This document shows, piece by piece, positions 39,465-46,924 of a DNA stretch of 64,000 bases. The notes under the pieces are model-generated. The model worked only from the letters and a program-made list of their open reading frames with translations. It had not been told where the DNA came from and searched no databases. A program made the translations under genes and the position numbers. How positions within the stretch are numbered: the stretch's first letter is position 1; every line of letters starts with the position of its first letter. Source of the stretch: Arthrobacter sp. KBS0702 (lineage in GTDB: Bacteria > Actinomycetota > Actinomycetes > Actinomycetales > Micrococcaceae); assembly GCF_005937985.2 (NCBI RefSeq), contig NZ_CP042172.1, positions 1,550,001-1,614,000 on the forward strand. Reading direction: 5' to 3'.

Positions 39465-41081
39465 ATGAGGTTCTCAACAACATTGTCCCTGCCACACCAG
39501 CGGCGGGCTTCCGTCCGAAGCCAGGAAGAACTGGGCACCGGCGAACGCCGGTTCCGCCGGGGGGCATCCGCATCCCTCCGGTTCCGGCGGCGAGTAGCCA
39601 TCATCAGCACTATCCTGATGGCACTCATGCTTGTCGGCAATATCCCGGCGACTGCCGCGGCCACCGTGACCTCCACAATCCCGGTCGGGCCAAATCCGCA
39701 GGGCGTTGCGTTCAGCCCGGACGGGTCGACAGCCTACGTCACCGACAATCACGGCGTCTCGGTCATCAGTGTCCCGTCGGGCACCGTGACCTCCACGATC
39801 CCGGTCATATCGGAAGCTCTGGCGTTCACCCCTGAAGGGTCGACAGCCTACGTCACCAACTACGGTTCCAACACGGTGTCCGTCATCGGTGTCGCATCGG
39901 GCACGGTGAACTCCACGATCCCGGTCGGGTCTCCACGCGGTGTCGCGTTCACCCCGGACGGGTCGACAGCCTACGTCACCAACTACAGTTCCAACACGGT
40001 CTCCGTCATCGGTGTCGCGTCGGGCACGGTGAACTCCACGATCCCGGTCGGGACAAAGCCGCTCGGTGTAGCGGTCAGCCCGGACGGGTCGAGAGCCTAC
40101 GTCACCAACCCCGGTTCCAGCACGGTGTCCGTCATCGCTGTCGCGTCGGGCACGGTAACAGCCACGATCTACGTCGTGGGGGCGCCCGGCGGTGTTGCGT
40201 TCACCCCGGACGGGTCGAGAGCCTACGTCTCCAACTACGGTTCCAACACGGTGTCGGTCATCGGTGTCGCGTCGGGCACCGTGACCTCCACGATAACCGT
40301 CGGGTCGGCTCCGTGGGGTGTTGCGGTCAGCCCGGACGGGTCGACAGCCTACGTGGCCAACCAAGGTTCCAACACGGTGTCTGTTATCGCTGTCGCATCG
40401 GGCACGGTGACGTCTACAATCCCGGTCGGGGACAGTCCGGCGAATGTTGCGGTCAGCCCGGACGGGTCGACAGCCTACGTCACCAACTACCTTTCCAGCA
40501 CGGTGTCGGTCATCACGGTGAACCCGGCGCCCCCGGTGTTCACCGCGGCCACACCCCCAACCACCGCCACCGTCGGTGCGGCATACACCTACACCTTCAC
40601 CGCCACCGGTAACCCGGCATCGCACTTTACGGTGTCCTCGGGTTCCCTGCCGGCAGGTCTGGGCCTGAATACGACCACCGGTGTCCTTTCCGGCAACCCG
40701 ACCACGGCCGGCCAGGCAACTTTTACGGTGAATGCCACCAACGGGGTCAGCCCTGACGCGGTCACGGACTCCATCACGATCACCGTGAACCCCGCACAGG
40801 CAGCCCCGGTGTTCACCGCGGCCACGCCCCCGACCAAAGTGAGCACCCGCACCTTTTACACCTACACCTTCACCGCTACCGGTAGCCCGGCCCCAACCTT
40901 CCGCGTATCCTCCGGCGCACTGCCAACAGGGCTGAGCCTGAACTCCACCACCGGGGTCCTCTCCGGCACCCCGACCACGGCCGGCCAGGCAACGTTTACA
41001 GTGACCGCCACCAACGGGGTCAGCCCCGACGCGGTCACATCACGCATCACGATCAAAGTGAACAAAGCCCCGGCCCGCTGA
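39465..41081 (+). CDS. Secreted YVTN beta-propeller protein with two Ig-like repeats
   Basis: The 538-residue protein has a long basic N-terminus, then a hydrophobic signal segment (AIISTILMALMLVGN) and a cleavage region PATAAA near residue 65. Seven YVTN repeats of about 41 residues follow (each like TVTSTIPVG...GVAFSPDGSTAYV...NTVSVI), enough for a complete seven-blade propeller. Two putative Ig-like (He_PIG type) repeats of about 85 residues (FTAATPPT...GLSLNSTTGVLSGTPTTAG) end the protein. There is no LPXTG or membrane anchor. ATG 39465 has AGAGGAGGACC upstream. It probably acts in binding or adhesion outside the cell. Confidence 0.85.
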   Translation: MRFSTTLSLPHQRRASVRSQEELGTGERRFRRGASASLRFRRRVAIISTILMALMLVGNIPATAAATVTSTIPVGPNPQGVAFSPDGSTAYVTDNHGVSVISVPSGTVTSTIPVISEALAFTPEGSTAYVTNYGSNTVSVIGVASGTVNSTIPVGSPRGVAFTPDGSTAYVTNYSSNTVSVIGVASGTVNSTIPVGTKPLGVAVSPDGSRAYVTNPGSSTVSVIAVASGTVTATIYVVGAPGGVAFTPDGSRAYVSNYGSNTVSVIGVASGTVTSTITVGSAPWGVAVSPDGSTAYVANQGSNTVSVIAVASGTVTSTIPVGDSPANVAVSPDGSTAYVTNYLSSTVSVITVNPAPPVFTAATPPTTATVGAAYTYTFTATGNPASHFTVSSGSLPAGLGLNTTTGVLSGNPTTAGQATFTVNATNGVSPDAVTDSITITVNPAQAAPVFTAATPPTKVSTRTFYTYTFTATGSPAPTFRVSSGALPTGLSLNSTTGVLSGTPTTAGQATFTVTATNGVSPDAVTSRITIKVNKAPAR

Positions 41082-41220
41082 GCGAAAACCACGCCGACAC
41101 CCGGCAGAAGCTGCGAAACGACGGCGAGCTCACGTCGGCGCCAGCTCATTGCGTTCGCGGATGAAAACCCGGACGGCCGTTTAAGCAGCGGGTTGGAGTC
41201 GGCGAAGCGGTCAAGAAAGG

Positions 41221-41243
41221 GGGTGTGCACAATGTGCACACCC
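41221..41243. repeat. Perfect palindrome in repeat copy B
   Basis: Same 23-bp perfect inverted repeat as at 34147-34169. Its conservation while neighbouring bases have changed suggests that the palindrome itself matters or that the duplication is recent at this end. Confidence 0.85.
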
Positions 41244-41332
41244 TGGGCTTCGGATCGGGTCGTACTGGCGTCGGACTGGGCCGGATTGGCGATGTTTGCG
41301 GGGGACTGGCGGAAATTCAAGGGCTGGAACCC

Positions 41333-41355
41333 GGTTCGAGTCCCACGTCGGGCAC
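41333..41355 (+). repeat. tRNA-Leu attachment core, copy in repeat B (imperfect)
   Basis: GGTTCGAGTCCCAC, then G in place of C, then TCGGGCAC. It corresponds to 30429-30451 with one mismatch. Likely an old insertion end. Confidence 0.65.
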
Positions 41356-41392
41356 GTGTTTTCCCTGTTCAGGGGCTTTTTGGTGTCTATTC

Positions 41393-41411
41393 GTGTGGAC
41401 AGTGTCCACAC
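41393..41411. repeat. Second palindrome in repeat copy B (compensatory change)
   Basis: GTGTGGACA (41393-41401), G, TGTCCACAC (41403-41411), nine perfect pairs. Relative to copy A, a C-to-G change on the left arm is matched by G-to-C on the right. Confidence 0.8.
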
Positions 41412-41724
41412 TCTCCAGCCTCTGATCTGATGTTCCGGGTGTGTGGGGTCCCGGATACACTTATTCGGTTGTATGGGGGAGCGGCCGGCTACGGCGGACC
41501 GCGGACCGCCCGGTGGGGGCTTTGCTGGGAGTTCATCTTTGTTCGTCCTTCCGTTTGGTTTCGCGTTCACCAGTTCATGGTGGCTAGGGCCGCGTACAAC
41601 ATGACTTACTGATTATTCTTTCGATCGGGCTCGTGTTGGGGCCGGAGACGGTTTTTCGCTCAGGTACCTGTTCATGCAGGAAGGCGGGCGGAACGGCATG
41701 ACCTGGCAACCGATCCGGAGCCGA

Positions 41725-41826
41725 TCATGAGCTCGCTGAGCCTGACCTGGTGGTGGCCGGGCCGGCCTCGAGTGTGATTTGCAGGAACCGATGGGCTTTG
41801 CTGCCATGGCCTTCCCAAAAGTTAAT
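41725..41826 (-). pseudogene. C-terminal coding remnant in repeat B (unknown family)
   Basis: The minus strand reads INFWEGHGSKAHRFLQI and then TLEAGPATTRSGSASS to a TGA at 41725, matching the ending in copy A (34660) residue for residue at many positions, with the same stop. Upstream similarity fades at about 41826. Family not recognised. Confidence 0.4.
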
Positions 41827-41927
41827 CCGCCGCCGCAGCCATGATTTTCCCGTCACCGCCGCATCCGCCCGTCGACGTGGGGCCGCTGGTGGTGGCGTCC
41901 TTCCTCGACCGCGCGGAGGAACTGGGC

Positions 41928-42066
41928 TCAGCGCCTCGTCTCGTACCGGGTCAGGACCACGCCGTCGGGAAACGTCCGCGTCTCCACCAGGTTCAGGTAC
42001 GCCCAGCTGTCCAGCGAGGTGAAGAACGGAGTGCCGCCGCCCACCAGGCCCGGATGGGTGGCTAGG
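41928..42066 (-). pseudogene. DHFR/RibD_C-type reductase, 3' fragment
   Basis: The minus strand reads LVGGGTPFFTSLDSWAYLNL and then VETRTFPDGVVLTRYETRR to a TGA at 41928. This is the C-terminal end of the dihydrofolate-reductase-like RibD_C family (VVGGGTPFF...LVETRTFxxGVVxLRY). The first three quarters of the gene are missing. Between this fragment and 42374 I see only repeat C. An intact member of the family lies at 60894. Confidence 0.75.
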
Positions 42067-42150
42067 GAGGCTTCCAGCGGGTAAGGGGTGGTTCAGGAAA
42101 CCTTGGCCCCCAGGAGTCCAAATATCGATCCAACGCCCATCTTCCAGACT

Positions 42151-42256
42151 GTCGACGTACTGGTGCCGGATTGGGCCGGATTGCGGAGGTTCTCGGGGGA
42201 GTGGCGGAAATGCAAGGGCTGGAACCCGGTTCGAGTCCCACCTCGGGCACAGTGTT
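42151..42256 (+). repeat. tRNA-Leu-type repeat, copy C
   Basis: About 105 bp like the centre of copies A and B: ACGTACTGGTGCCGGATTGG, then GGAGTGGCGGAAATGCAAGG, then GCTGGAACCC and the 29-bp tRNA core (42228-42256). It lacks the flanking palindromes. GAGTGGCGGAA matches the D-arm region of tRNA-Leu, which supports descent from the whole tRNA with loss of the anticodon arm. It is the last copy before the next intact genes. Confidence 0.75.
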
Positions 42257-42374
42257 ATCTCAGTTTCAGACGGGTTTTCGGTCCCCCGACAATGGACCTC
42301 ACGGCAATGGATAGTTACCTTGCTTGAGTTCGGCAGCGCCGCGTTTGATGAGCGCCCGGGCGTAGATTAGGTCC

Positions 42375-43199
42375 GTGGCAAAGAACAGCGCTTTCGGAGA
42401 GTACCTGCAGGCGCGCCGAAAGCTTGTCCGGCCGGAGGACGTCGAACTGCCCAGCTATGGACGGCGCCGGGTTCCGGGTCTTCGCCGTGAAGAGGTTGCA
42501 GGCCTAGCAGGCATCAGTGTGGATTACTACGTGCGCCTGGAGCAGGGCAAAGACCACCACCCATCCCCGCAAGTACTCGACGCTCTGGCACGCGCCCTGC
42601 GTCTGGACCCGCCCTCAACCGTCCATCTACACCGGCTCGCGCAACCGGTCCTGCAGGCCGTGGCCAGTCCTGCGCCGGCCGGGGTGGCGGAAGGTTTGTC
42701 GTATTTGCTCGTCACGCTGGCGCACGTTCCTGCCTTCGTTCAGGACCGCTACATGAACGTCCTCGCCGCCAATCCGCTGGCCGTTGCCCTGTCACCGAGA
42801 AACGAACCCGGCACGAACGTGTTGCGGGCAGCATTTTTGGATCCCGCCGAACGTGAGCTCTACGAGGACTGGGAACACGTCATGGAAGACGCGACCGCGG
42901 GGCTCCGCGCAGCTGTGGGGGAGCGCATCAACGACCCACAACTCGAGGCGCTGGTCATTGAGCTATCAGAGCGCAGCACGTACTTCCGCCAGCTTTGGGG
43001 GCGCCACGATGTCCGCCCCAAGGTGGCGGGCAAGCGCCTGCTGCATCACCCGGTGGTGGGCGAACTCGAGCTCTTCCACGAAAAACTGGCCGTCACCGGA
43101 ACGGACGGTCAGCTCCTGGTCATTCACCACGCCGAGCCAGGCAGCGCCTCCGAACGGGCACTGGAACGACTGGCCCGGACACTCCCGGGCACGGCCTAA
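42375..43199 (+). CDS. XRE-family regulator with MmyB-like ligand domain
   Basis: The 274-residue protein has an N-terminal helix-turn-helix (FGEYLQARRKLVRPEDVELP, then PGLRREEVAGLAGISVDYYV and RLEQGKDHHPSPQVLDALA). A C-terminal MmyB-type PAS-like domain follows from about residue 105 (VQDRYMNVLAANPLAVAL). Family members often control an oxidoreductase gene next door. Here an SDR and a beta-hydroxyacid-dehydrogenase-like gene follow on the same strand. GTG 42375 start. Confidence 0.9.
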   Translation: MAKNSAFGEYLQARRKLVRPEDVELPSYGRRRVPGLRREEVAGLAGISVDYYVRLEQGKDHHPSPQVLDALARALRLDPPSTVHLHRLAQPVLQAVASPAPAGVAEGLSYLLVTLAHVPAFVQDRYMNVLAANPLAVALSPRNEPGTNVLRAAFLDPAERELYEDWEHVMEDATAGLRAAVGERINDPQLEALVIELSERSTYFRQLWGRHDVRPKVAGKRLLHHPVVGELELFHEKLAVTGTDGQLLVIHHAEPGSASERALERLARTLPGTA

Positions 43200-43403
43200 A
43201 CCTCCAGCCATGGCGGATCCAAATCACGCCAAAGGTAGCCACGGTATTCATATGAATCACAGGGTTCTGGCTGCCTGATTCCTGCGGGAGCACACTGAAT
43301 CCCGGAGCTGCCTAGACCCCGTGCTCCTTCAGGCTTGCAGCCGAAGGACGCCGGGCGGCTCCTGCGAAAAACACCTCCCACCTGCCGAAAGAAGACCAAC
43401 CCC

Positions 43404-44330
43404 ATGGCAAGAATCACCACCCGGTTCGGGTTTAGCTCCACCACCTCGGATGTCACCGAGGGCATCGACTTCACCGGAAAGCGCGTCATCGTCACCGGCG
43501 GCGCCTCCGGCATCGGAATCGAAACAGCGCGCGCGTTCGCCAACATCGGGGCCGAAGTCACCCTGGCGGTGCGCAACGTCAAGGCCGCGACGCCAGTAGC
43601 GGAAGAATTGCGCGAGTCAACAGGTAACAGCAAGATCTTCGTGGGCCGAATGGACCTGGCCGACCTGTCCACCATCACCGAATTCGCCGACGAGTGGACC
43701 GGCCCGCTGGACGTGCTGGTCAACAATGCCGGCATCATGGCGCTGCCCGAACTTGAGCGAACCCCGGAGGGCTGGGAAATGCAGTTCGCCACGAACTATC
43801 TGGGCCACTTCGCCCTCGCACAGGCCCTGCATGGAGCCCTCGCCGAGGCGGGGAACGCCCGTATCGTGTCCCTGAGCTCCAGCGGACACCTGTTCTCCCC
43901 GGTCATCTTCGATGACCCTCACTTCAACTTCATCCCCTATGACGCTCTTGTCGCCTACGGGCAGTCCAAGACCGCCTCAACCTTGTTCGCCGTGGGCGTC
44001 ACCGCACGCTGGGCCAAGGACGGCATCACTTCCAACGCCGTCATGCCTGGGGCCATCGCCACAAACCTTCAGCGCCATACCGGCGGCCTGCGCACCCCCA
44101 TCGAACGCCAGAAAACTCCCCAGCAGGGTGCGGCGACCACCCTGTATGTGGCGACTTCCCCCGAGCTTGAGGGCATCGGCGGACGCTACTTTGAGGACGT
44201 CAACGAGGCTCGTACCGTGGACCACCGAGGCCCCGACTACACCGGCGTGGCACCCTACGCACTCGATCCGGCCAACGCTGAGCGCCTCTGGGATCTCTCG
44301 ACCGAACTCCTGGCCGGGAAGACTGCATGA
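43404..44330 (+). CDS. Short-chain dehydrogenase/reductase
   Basis: The 308-residue protein has the cofactor motif TGGASGIG (31-38), NNAG (107-110), a catalytic Ser near 158-160 (VSLSSSGH) and Tyr185/Lys189 in YGQSK. The length and HFNFIPYDALVAYGQSK region resemble the oxidoreductase/retinol-dehydrogenase-like SDR group; the substrate is unknown. ATG 43404 fits better than an upstream in-frame start. It overlaps the next gene by 4 nt (ATGA). It is probably a target of the XRE regulator upstream. Confidence 0.9.
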   Translation: MARITTRFGFSSTTSDVTEGIDFTGKRVIVTGGASGIGIETARAFANIGAEVTLAVRNVKAATPVAEELRESTGNSKIFVGRMDLADLSTITEFADEWTGPLDVLVNNAGIMALPELERTPEGWEMQFATNYLGHFALAQALHGALAEAGNARIVSLSSSGHLFSPVIFDDPHFNFIPYDALVAYGQSKTASTLFAVGVTARWAKDGITSNAVMPGAIATNLQRHTGGLRTPIERQKTPQQGAATTLYVATSPELEGIGGRYFEDVNEARTVDHRGPDYTGVAPYALDPANAERLWDLSTELLAGKTA

Positions 44331-45358
44331 AAGCCATCAACCCCTCCACGCAGAAAGACAACGACATGACCGGCAGCGCCGGCTCACCTGACGCAACACC
44401 GACCACACTGGCGAACACCCCCGGCACTGCCTTGGAACTGAGTGTCGGCTGGGTCGGACTCGGAGACCAAGGTGCCCCCATGGCACGGGCCATCGCCGAG
44501 GCCGGCTTCGAACTGAACGTCTGGGTCCGACGCGAGGCTTCCCTGGACGCTCTTGACGGACTTCCTTATGTCCGACACGACACCCTCGCCGCGCTCGGCG
44601 CAGCCAGTGACATGGTCGGATTGTGCCTCCGCGAGGACTCCGACGTCGAAGAGGTCCTCACCGACGGCGGCCTGCTAGGAAGCCTGCGGCCGGGCACCAT
44701 CCTCGTCAACCATGGCACGGGACTTCCGGGCTACGCCGCCGCCTTGGCCGAGCGGGCCGCCGACGTAGGGGTCCTCGTCCTGGATGCACCGGTCAGTGGC
44801 GGTCGGCCCGGAGCCGAAGCACGTCAGCTGACGACTATCGTCGGCGGCCCCAGCCACGCGCTGGCCACGGTCCGGCCCGTCTTTGAAGCGTTCTCCAGGA
44901 AGGTCTCCCACATGGGCGCCGGCGGGTCGGGTCAGACAGGAAAACTCATCAACAATGCCCTGTTGATGATGAACCAGAAGAACGTCCAGGACATCCTGGC
45001 CCTGGCCAACAATCTGGACCTCGACCTCGGCGCGCTAACGGACCTGCTGCTCTTCGGAACCGGCCGCAGCTTTGCCCTCGAGGCACTCACCGGTGCCGTC
45101 ACCACCACCAATGCCGACCACCTTAAGGACCTGCAGATCATCGACATGGACATCTTCGCTGCGGCCATGACAAGCCTCGGTCAGGACGTCACAGCCATCG
45201 ACACTTACGCACGCTCCGGCGCCCGCGGCCTGCCCTCTGCCGCCCACTTGATCGCCGGGGCGCCGGTGTCTTCCACCGGTAGCGCGTCCGGCTCCCCGCT
45301 GGGCGCCACGAGTAGCTGTTGTCCTGGTGCGTCCCGGACGCGGAAAGTCTTTGGGTAA
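44327..45358 (+). CDS. NAD(P)-dependent beta-hydroxyacid-dehydrogenase-like oxidoreductase
   Basis: The 343-residue protein has the Rossmann motif VGWVGLGDQGAPMARAI near residue 40, the substrate-binding DAPVSGGRPGAEA, and the catalytic Lys in GQTGKLINN. These mark the 3-hydroxyisobutyrate dehydrogenase/imine reductase superfamily. The last 30 residues (SSTGSASGSPLG onward) are low-complexity and unlike the family, which may reflect a late frameshift. ATG 44366 is an alternative start. A hairpin terminator follows. Confidence 0.85.
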   Translation: MKAINPSTQKDNDMTGSAGSPDATPTTLANTPGTALELSVGWVGLGDQGAPMARAIAEAGFELNVWVRREASLDALDGLPYVRHDTLAALGAASDMVGLCLREDSDVEEVLTDGGLLGSLRPGTILVNHGTGLPGYAAALAERAADVGVLVLDAPVSGGRPGAEARQLTTIVGGPSHALATVRPVFEAFSRKVSHMGAGGSGQTGKLINNALLMMNQKNVQDILALANNLDLDLGALTDLLLFGTGRSFALEALTGAVTTTNADHLKDLQIIDMDIFAAAMTSLGQDVTAIDTYARSGARGLPSAAHLIAGAPVSSTGSASGSPLGATSSCCPGASRTRKVFG

Positions 45359-45360
45359 CG

Positions 45361-45394
45361 CGCCGGTAGGCCCGGTAGTCCGGGCCTACCGGCG
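45361..45394. terminator. Hairpin between convergent oxidoreductase genes
   Basis: CGCCGGTAGGCCCG (45361-45374) and CGGGCCTACCGGCG (45381-45394) form a perfect 14-bp stem. It lies between the convergent genes ending at 45358 and 45433. No T-tract is clear. Confidence 0.8.
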
Positions 45395-45432
45395 TTACGG
45401 TCCGGAGGACCGGGCCCTATCGATTGAAGTGC

Positions 45433-46407
45433 TTAGTATCCGGCGACGGCGTGTGGGACGTAGGGGCTCTCCAGTTCCGCCTTTTCCTCCGGGGTGAGCG
45501 TCAGCTCCAGTGAGGCTATGGCGTCCTGGAGATGGGCCGGTTTGCTGGCGCCGACGATCGGCGCGCTGACCACGTTGTTGGCCCGAACCCACGCCAGGGC
45601 TATCTGGGCGCGGGGCACTCCGCGGCGTTCGGCGATGTCACGCACCGCCTCGGCGACCGCCCGGTCGCTTTCCTCGGTGGTGTAGAGCGTCTTGCCAAAT
45701 TCGTCCTTTTCCGAGCGGTTGGTTTTCTCGTCCCAGTCCCGTGTGAGCTTCCCGCGTGCCAGCGGGCTCCAGGGCAGAACCCCGATCTTCTGGTCGGCGC
45801 ATAAGGGGAGCATTTCGCGTTCCTCCTCCCGGTAGACCAAGTTGTAGTGGTCCTGCATCGTGACGAAACGGGTCCATCCGTTCAACCGCTGGAGGTACAG
45901 GGCTTTGCTGAACTGCCAGCCGGCCATCGATGAGGCGCCAATGTAGCGGACCTTCCCGGCTTTGACGACGTCGTGGAGGGCTTCCAGGGTCTCCTCGATC
46001 GGCGTGGCCGGGTCCCAGCGGTGAATCTGGTAGAGATCCACGTAGTCTGTCCCCAACCGGGTGAGGCTGGCATCAAGTTCCGCGAAGATGGCCTTGCGCG
46101 AGAGCCCCCGCCCGTTCGGGCTCTGGCGCATCGCTCCGTGCACCTTGGTGGCGATGATGGTTTCCTCCCGGCGGGTGAAATCGGCCAGAGCCCGGCCCAC
46201 TATTTCCTCGCTGGAACCGTTGGAGTAAACGTTGGCAGTGTCAAAGAAGTTGATGCCTGCCTCCGCGGCCTGGCGGATCAGGGGGCGGCTCTCGTCCTCT
46301 GGCAGGGTCCAAGCATGTGTGCCCCGCCCCGGGTCCCCATATGTCATGCACCCCAGTGCCAACGGTGAGATGTCCATGCCGGTGTTTCCGAGTTTGATGT
46401 ATTCCAC
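45433..46407 (-). CDS. Aldo/keto reductase
   Basis: The 324-residue TIM-barrel protein starts VEYIKLGNTGMDISPLALGC and has the catalytic Tyr in DTANVYSNGSSE and Lys in ATKVHGAM. YVDLYQIHRWDPATPIEETL, VRYIGASSM and the NADPH-binding VGASKPAHLQDAI follow. It belongs to the YajO/Gfo-type AKR group that reduces small aldehydes and ketones. GTG 46407 has GGAGGAGAAGGC directly upstream, which decides the start over a longer open frame. Confidence 0.92.
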   Translation of the reverse strand: MEYIKLGNTGMDISPLALGCMTYGDPGRGTHAWTLPEDESRPLIRQAAEAGINFFDTANVYSNGSSEEIVGRALADFTRREETIIATKVHGAMRQSPNGRGLSRKAIFAELDASLTRLGTDYVDLYQIHRWDPATPIEETLEALHDVVKAGKVRYIGASSMAGWQFSKALYLQRLNGWTRFVTMQDHYNLVYREEEREMLPLCADQKIGVLPWSPLARGKLTRDWDEKTNRSEKDEFGKTLYTTEESDRAVAEAVRDIAERRGVPRAQIALAWVRANNVVSAPIVGASKPAHLQDAIASLELTLTPEEKAELESPYVPHAVAGY

Positions 46408-46570
46408 GCCTTCTCCTCCGTCAAACAGTCCCGGGCCAGGCTGCGGCCCAGGCCCACGGTATGTGAAAAAGTCCGCTTTGTGGGAACCGCCCAGCCGGAT
46501 TACACCCTGCCGACCAGAGTGATGGGCGCCCGCGGGCTCCGGACCATACCCCGGCCGGCGGGCGCCTATG

Positions 46571-46789
46571 TCATGACACGTGCTCGGGCACGGAGCTTGG
46601 CTCCAGCAGGCGGCGGTAGTCCCGGGCGAGGTCCTGCAGCTGTTCATCTGTCAGGTCGCGTACCCCGTGCAGGACAAAGGGGCTGAGCCATTGCATTCCA
46701 AGCCGACGGGCCGTGGCTTGCAGAGGGATGAGGATGTCAAAAGACTTCGCCACCATCCCGTAGGCACCGGGAACGATGAATGTGTCCAA
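46571..46789 (-). pseudogene. NAD(P)H quinone oxidoreductase (KefF-like), C-terminal fragment
   Basis: The 72 codons read VPGAYGMVAKSFDILIPLQA, then TARRLGMQWLSPFVLHGVRD and LTDEQLQDLARDYRRLL. This matches the last third of flavodoxin-fold quinone reductases (FxATARxxGMxWLxPFVxHG). The FMN-binding N-terminal part is missing, and the DNA up to 46924 does not encode it. Probably a broken gene. Confidence 0.65.
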
Positions 46790-46924
46790 GGCGCCTGTCT
46801 GTCCGGCTGCAGCTTCAGCGGTTAGATAGTGCCCGTTGGAAGCGCGCTTGGCTTTGCCGTCGGCGGAAACCTAGTGGTGCCGGACCGGCCTCGCTGCGGC
46901 GGAAGGCCAGAGGCAGCAATATTC

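Larger units (their letters stand above)
41167..41827. repeat. Long imperfect repeat, copy B (with tRNA-Leu 3' end)
   Basis: It aligns over about 660 bp with 34093-34750. Its tRNA core (41333-41355) has one change, CACGTCGGG for CACCTCGGG, and a small shift after it, so it is more decayed than copy A. Before the core it has GGGGACTGGCGG, AAATTCAAGGGCTGGAACCC, the same tRNA-like body without an anticodon arm. Copies A and B flank a 7-kb segment with the protease, peptidase and propeller genes. Confidence 0.85.

Noticed and set aside
42190..42250. Repeat C (and A, B) as functional tRNA genes
   Set aside because: The T-arm and acceptor end are intact, but no matching 5' acceptor strand or anticodon arm can be formed.
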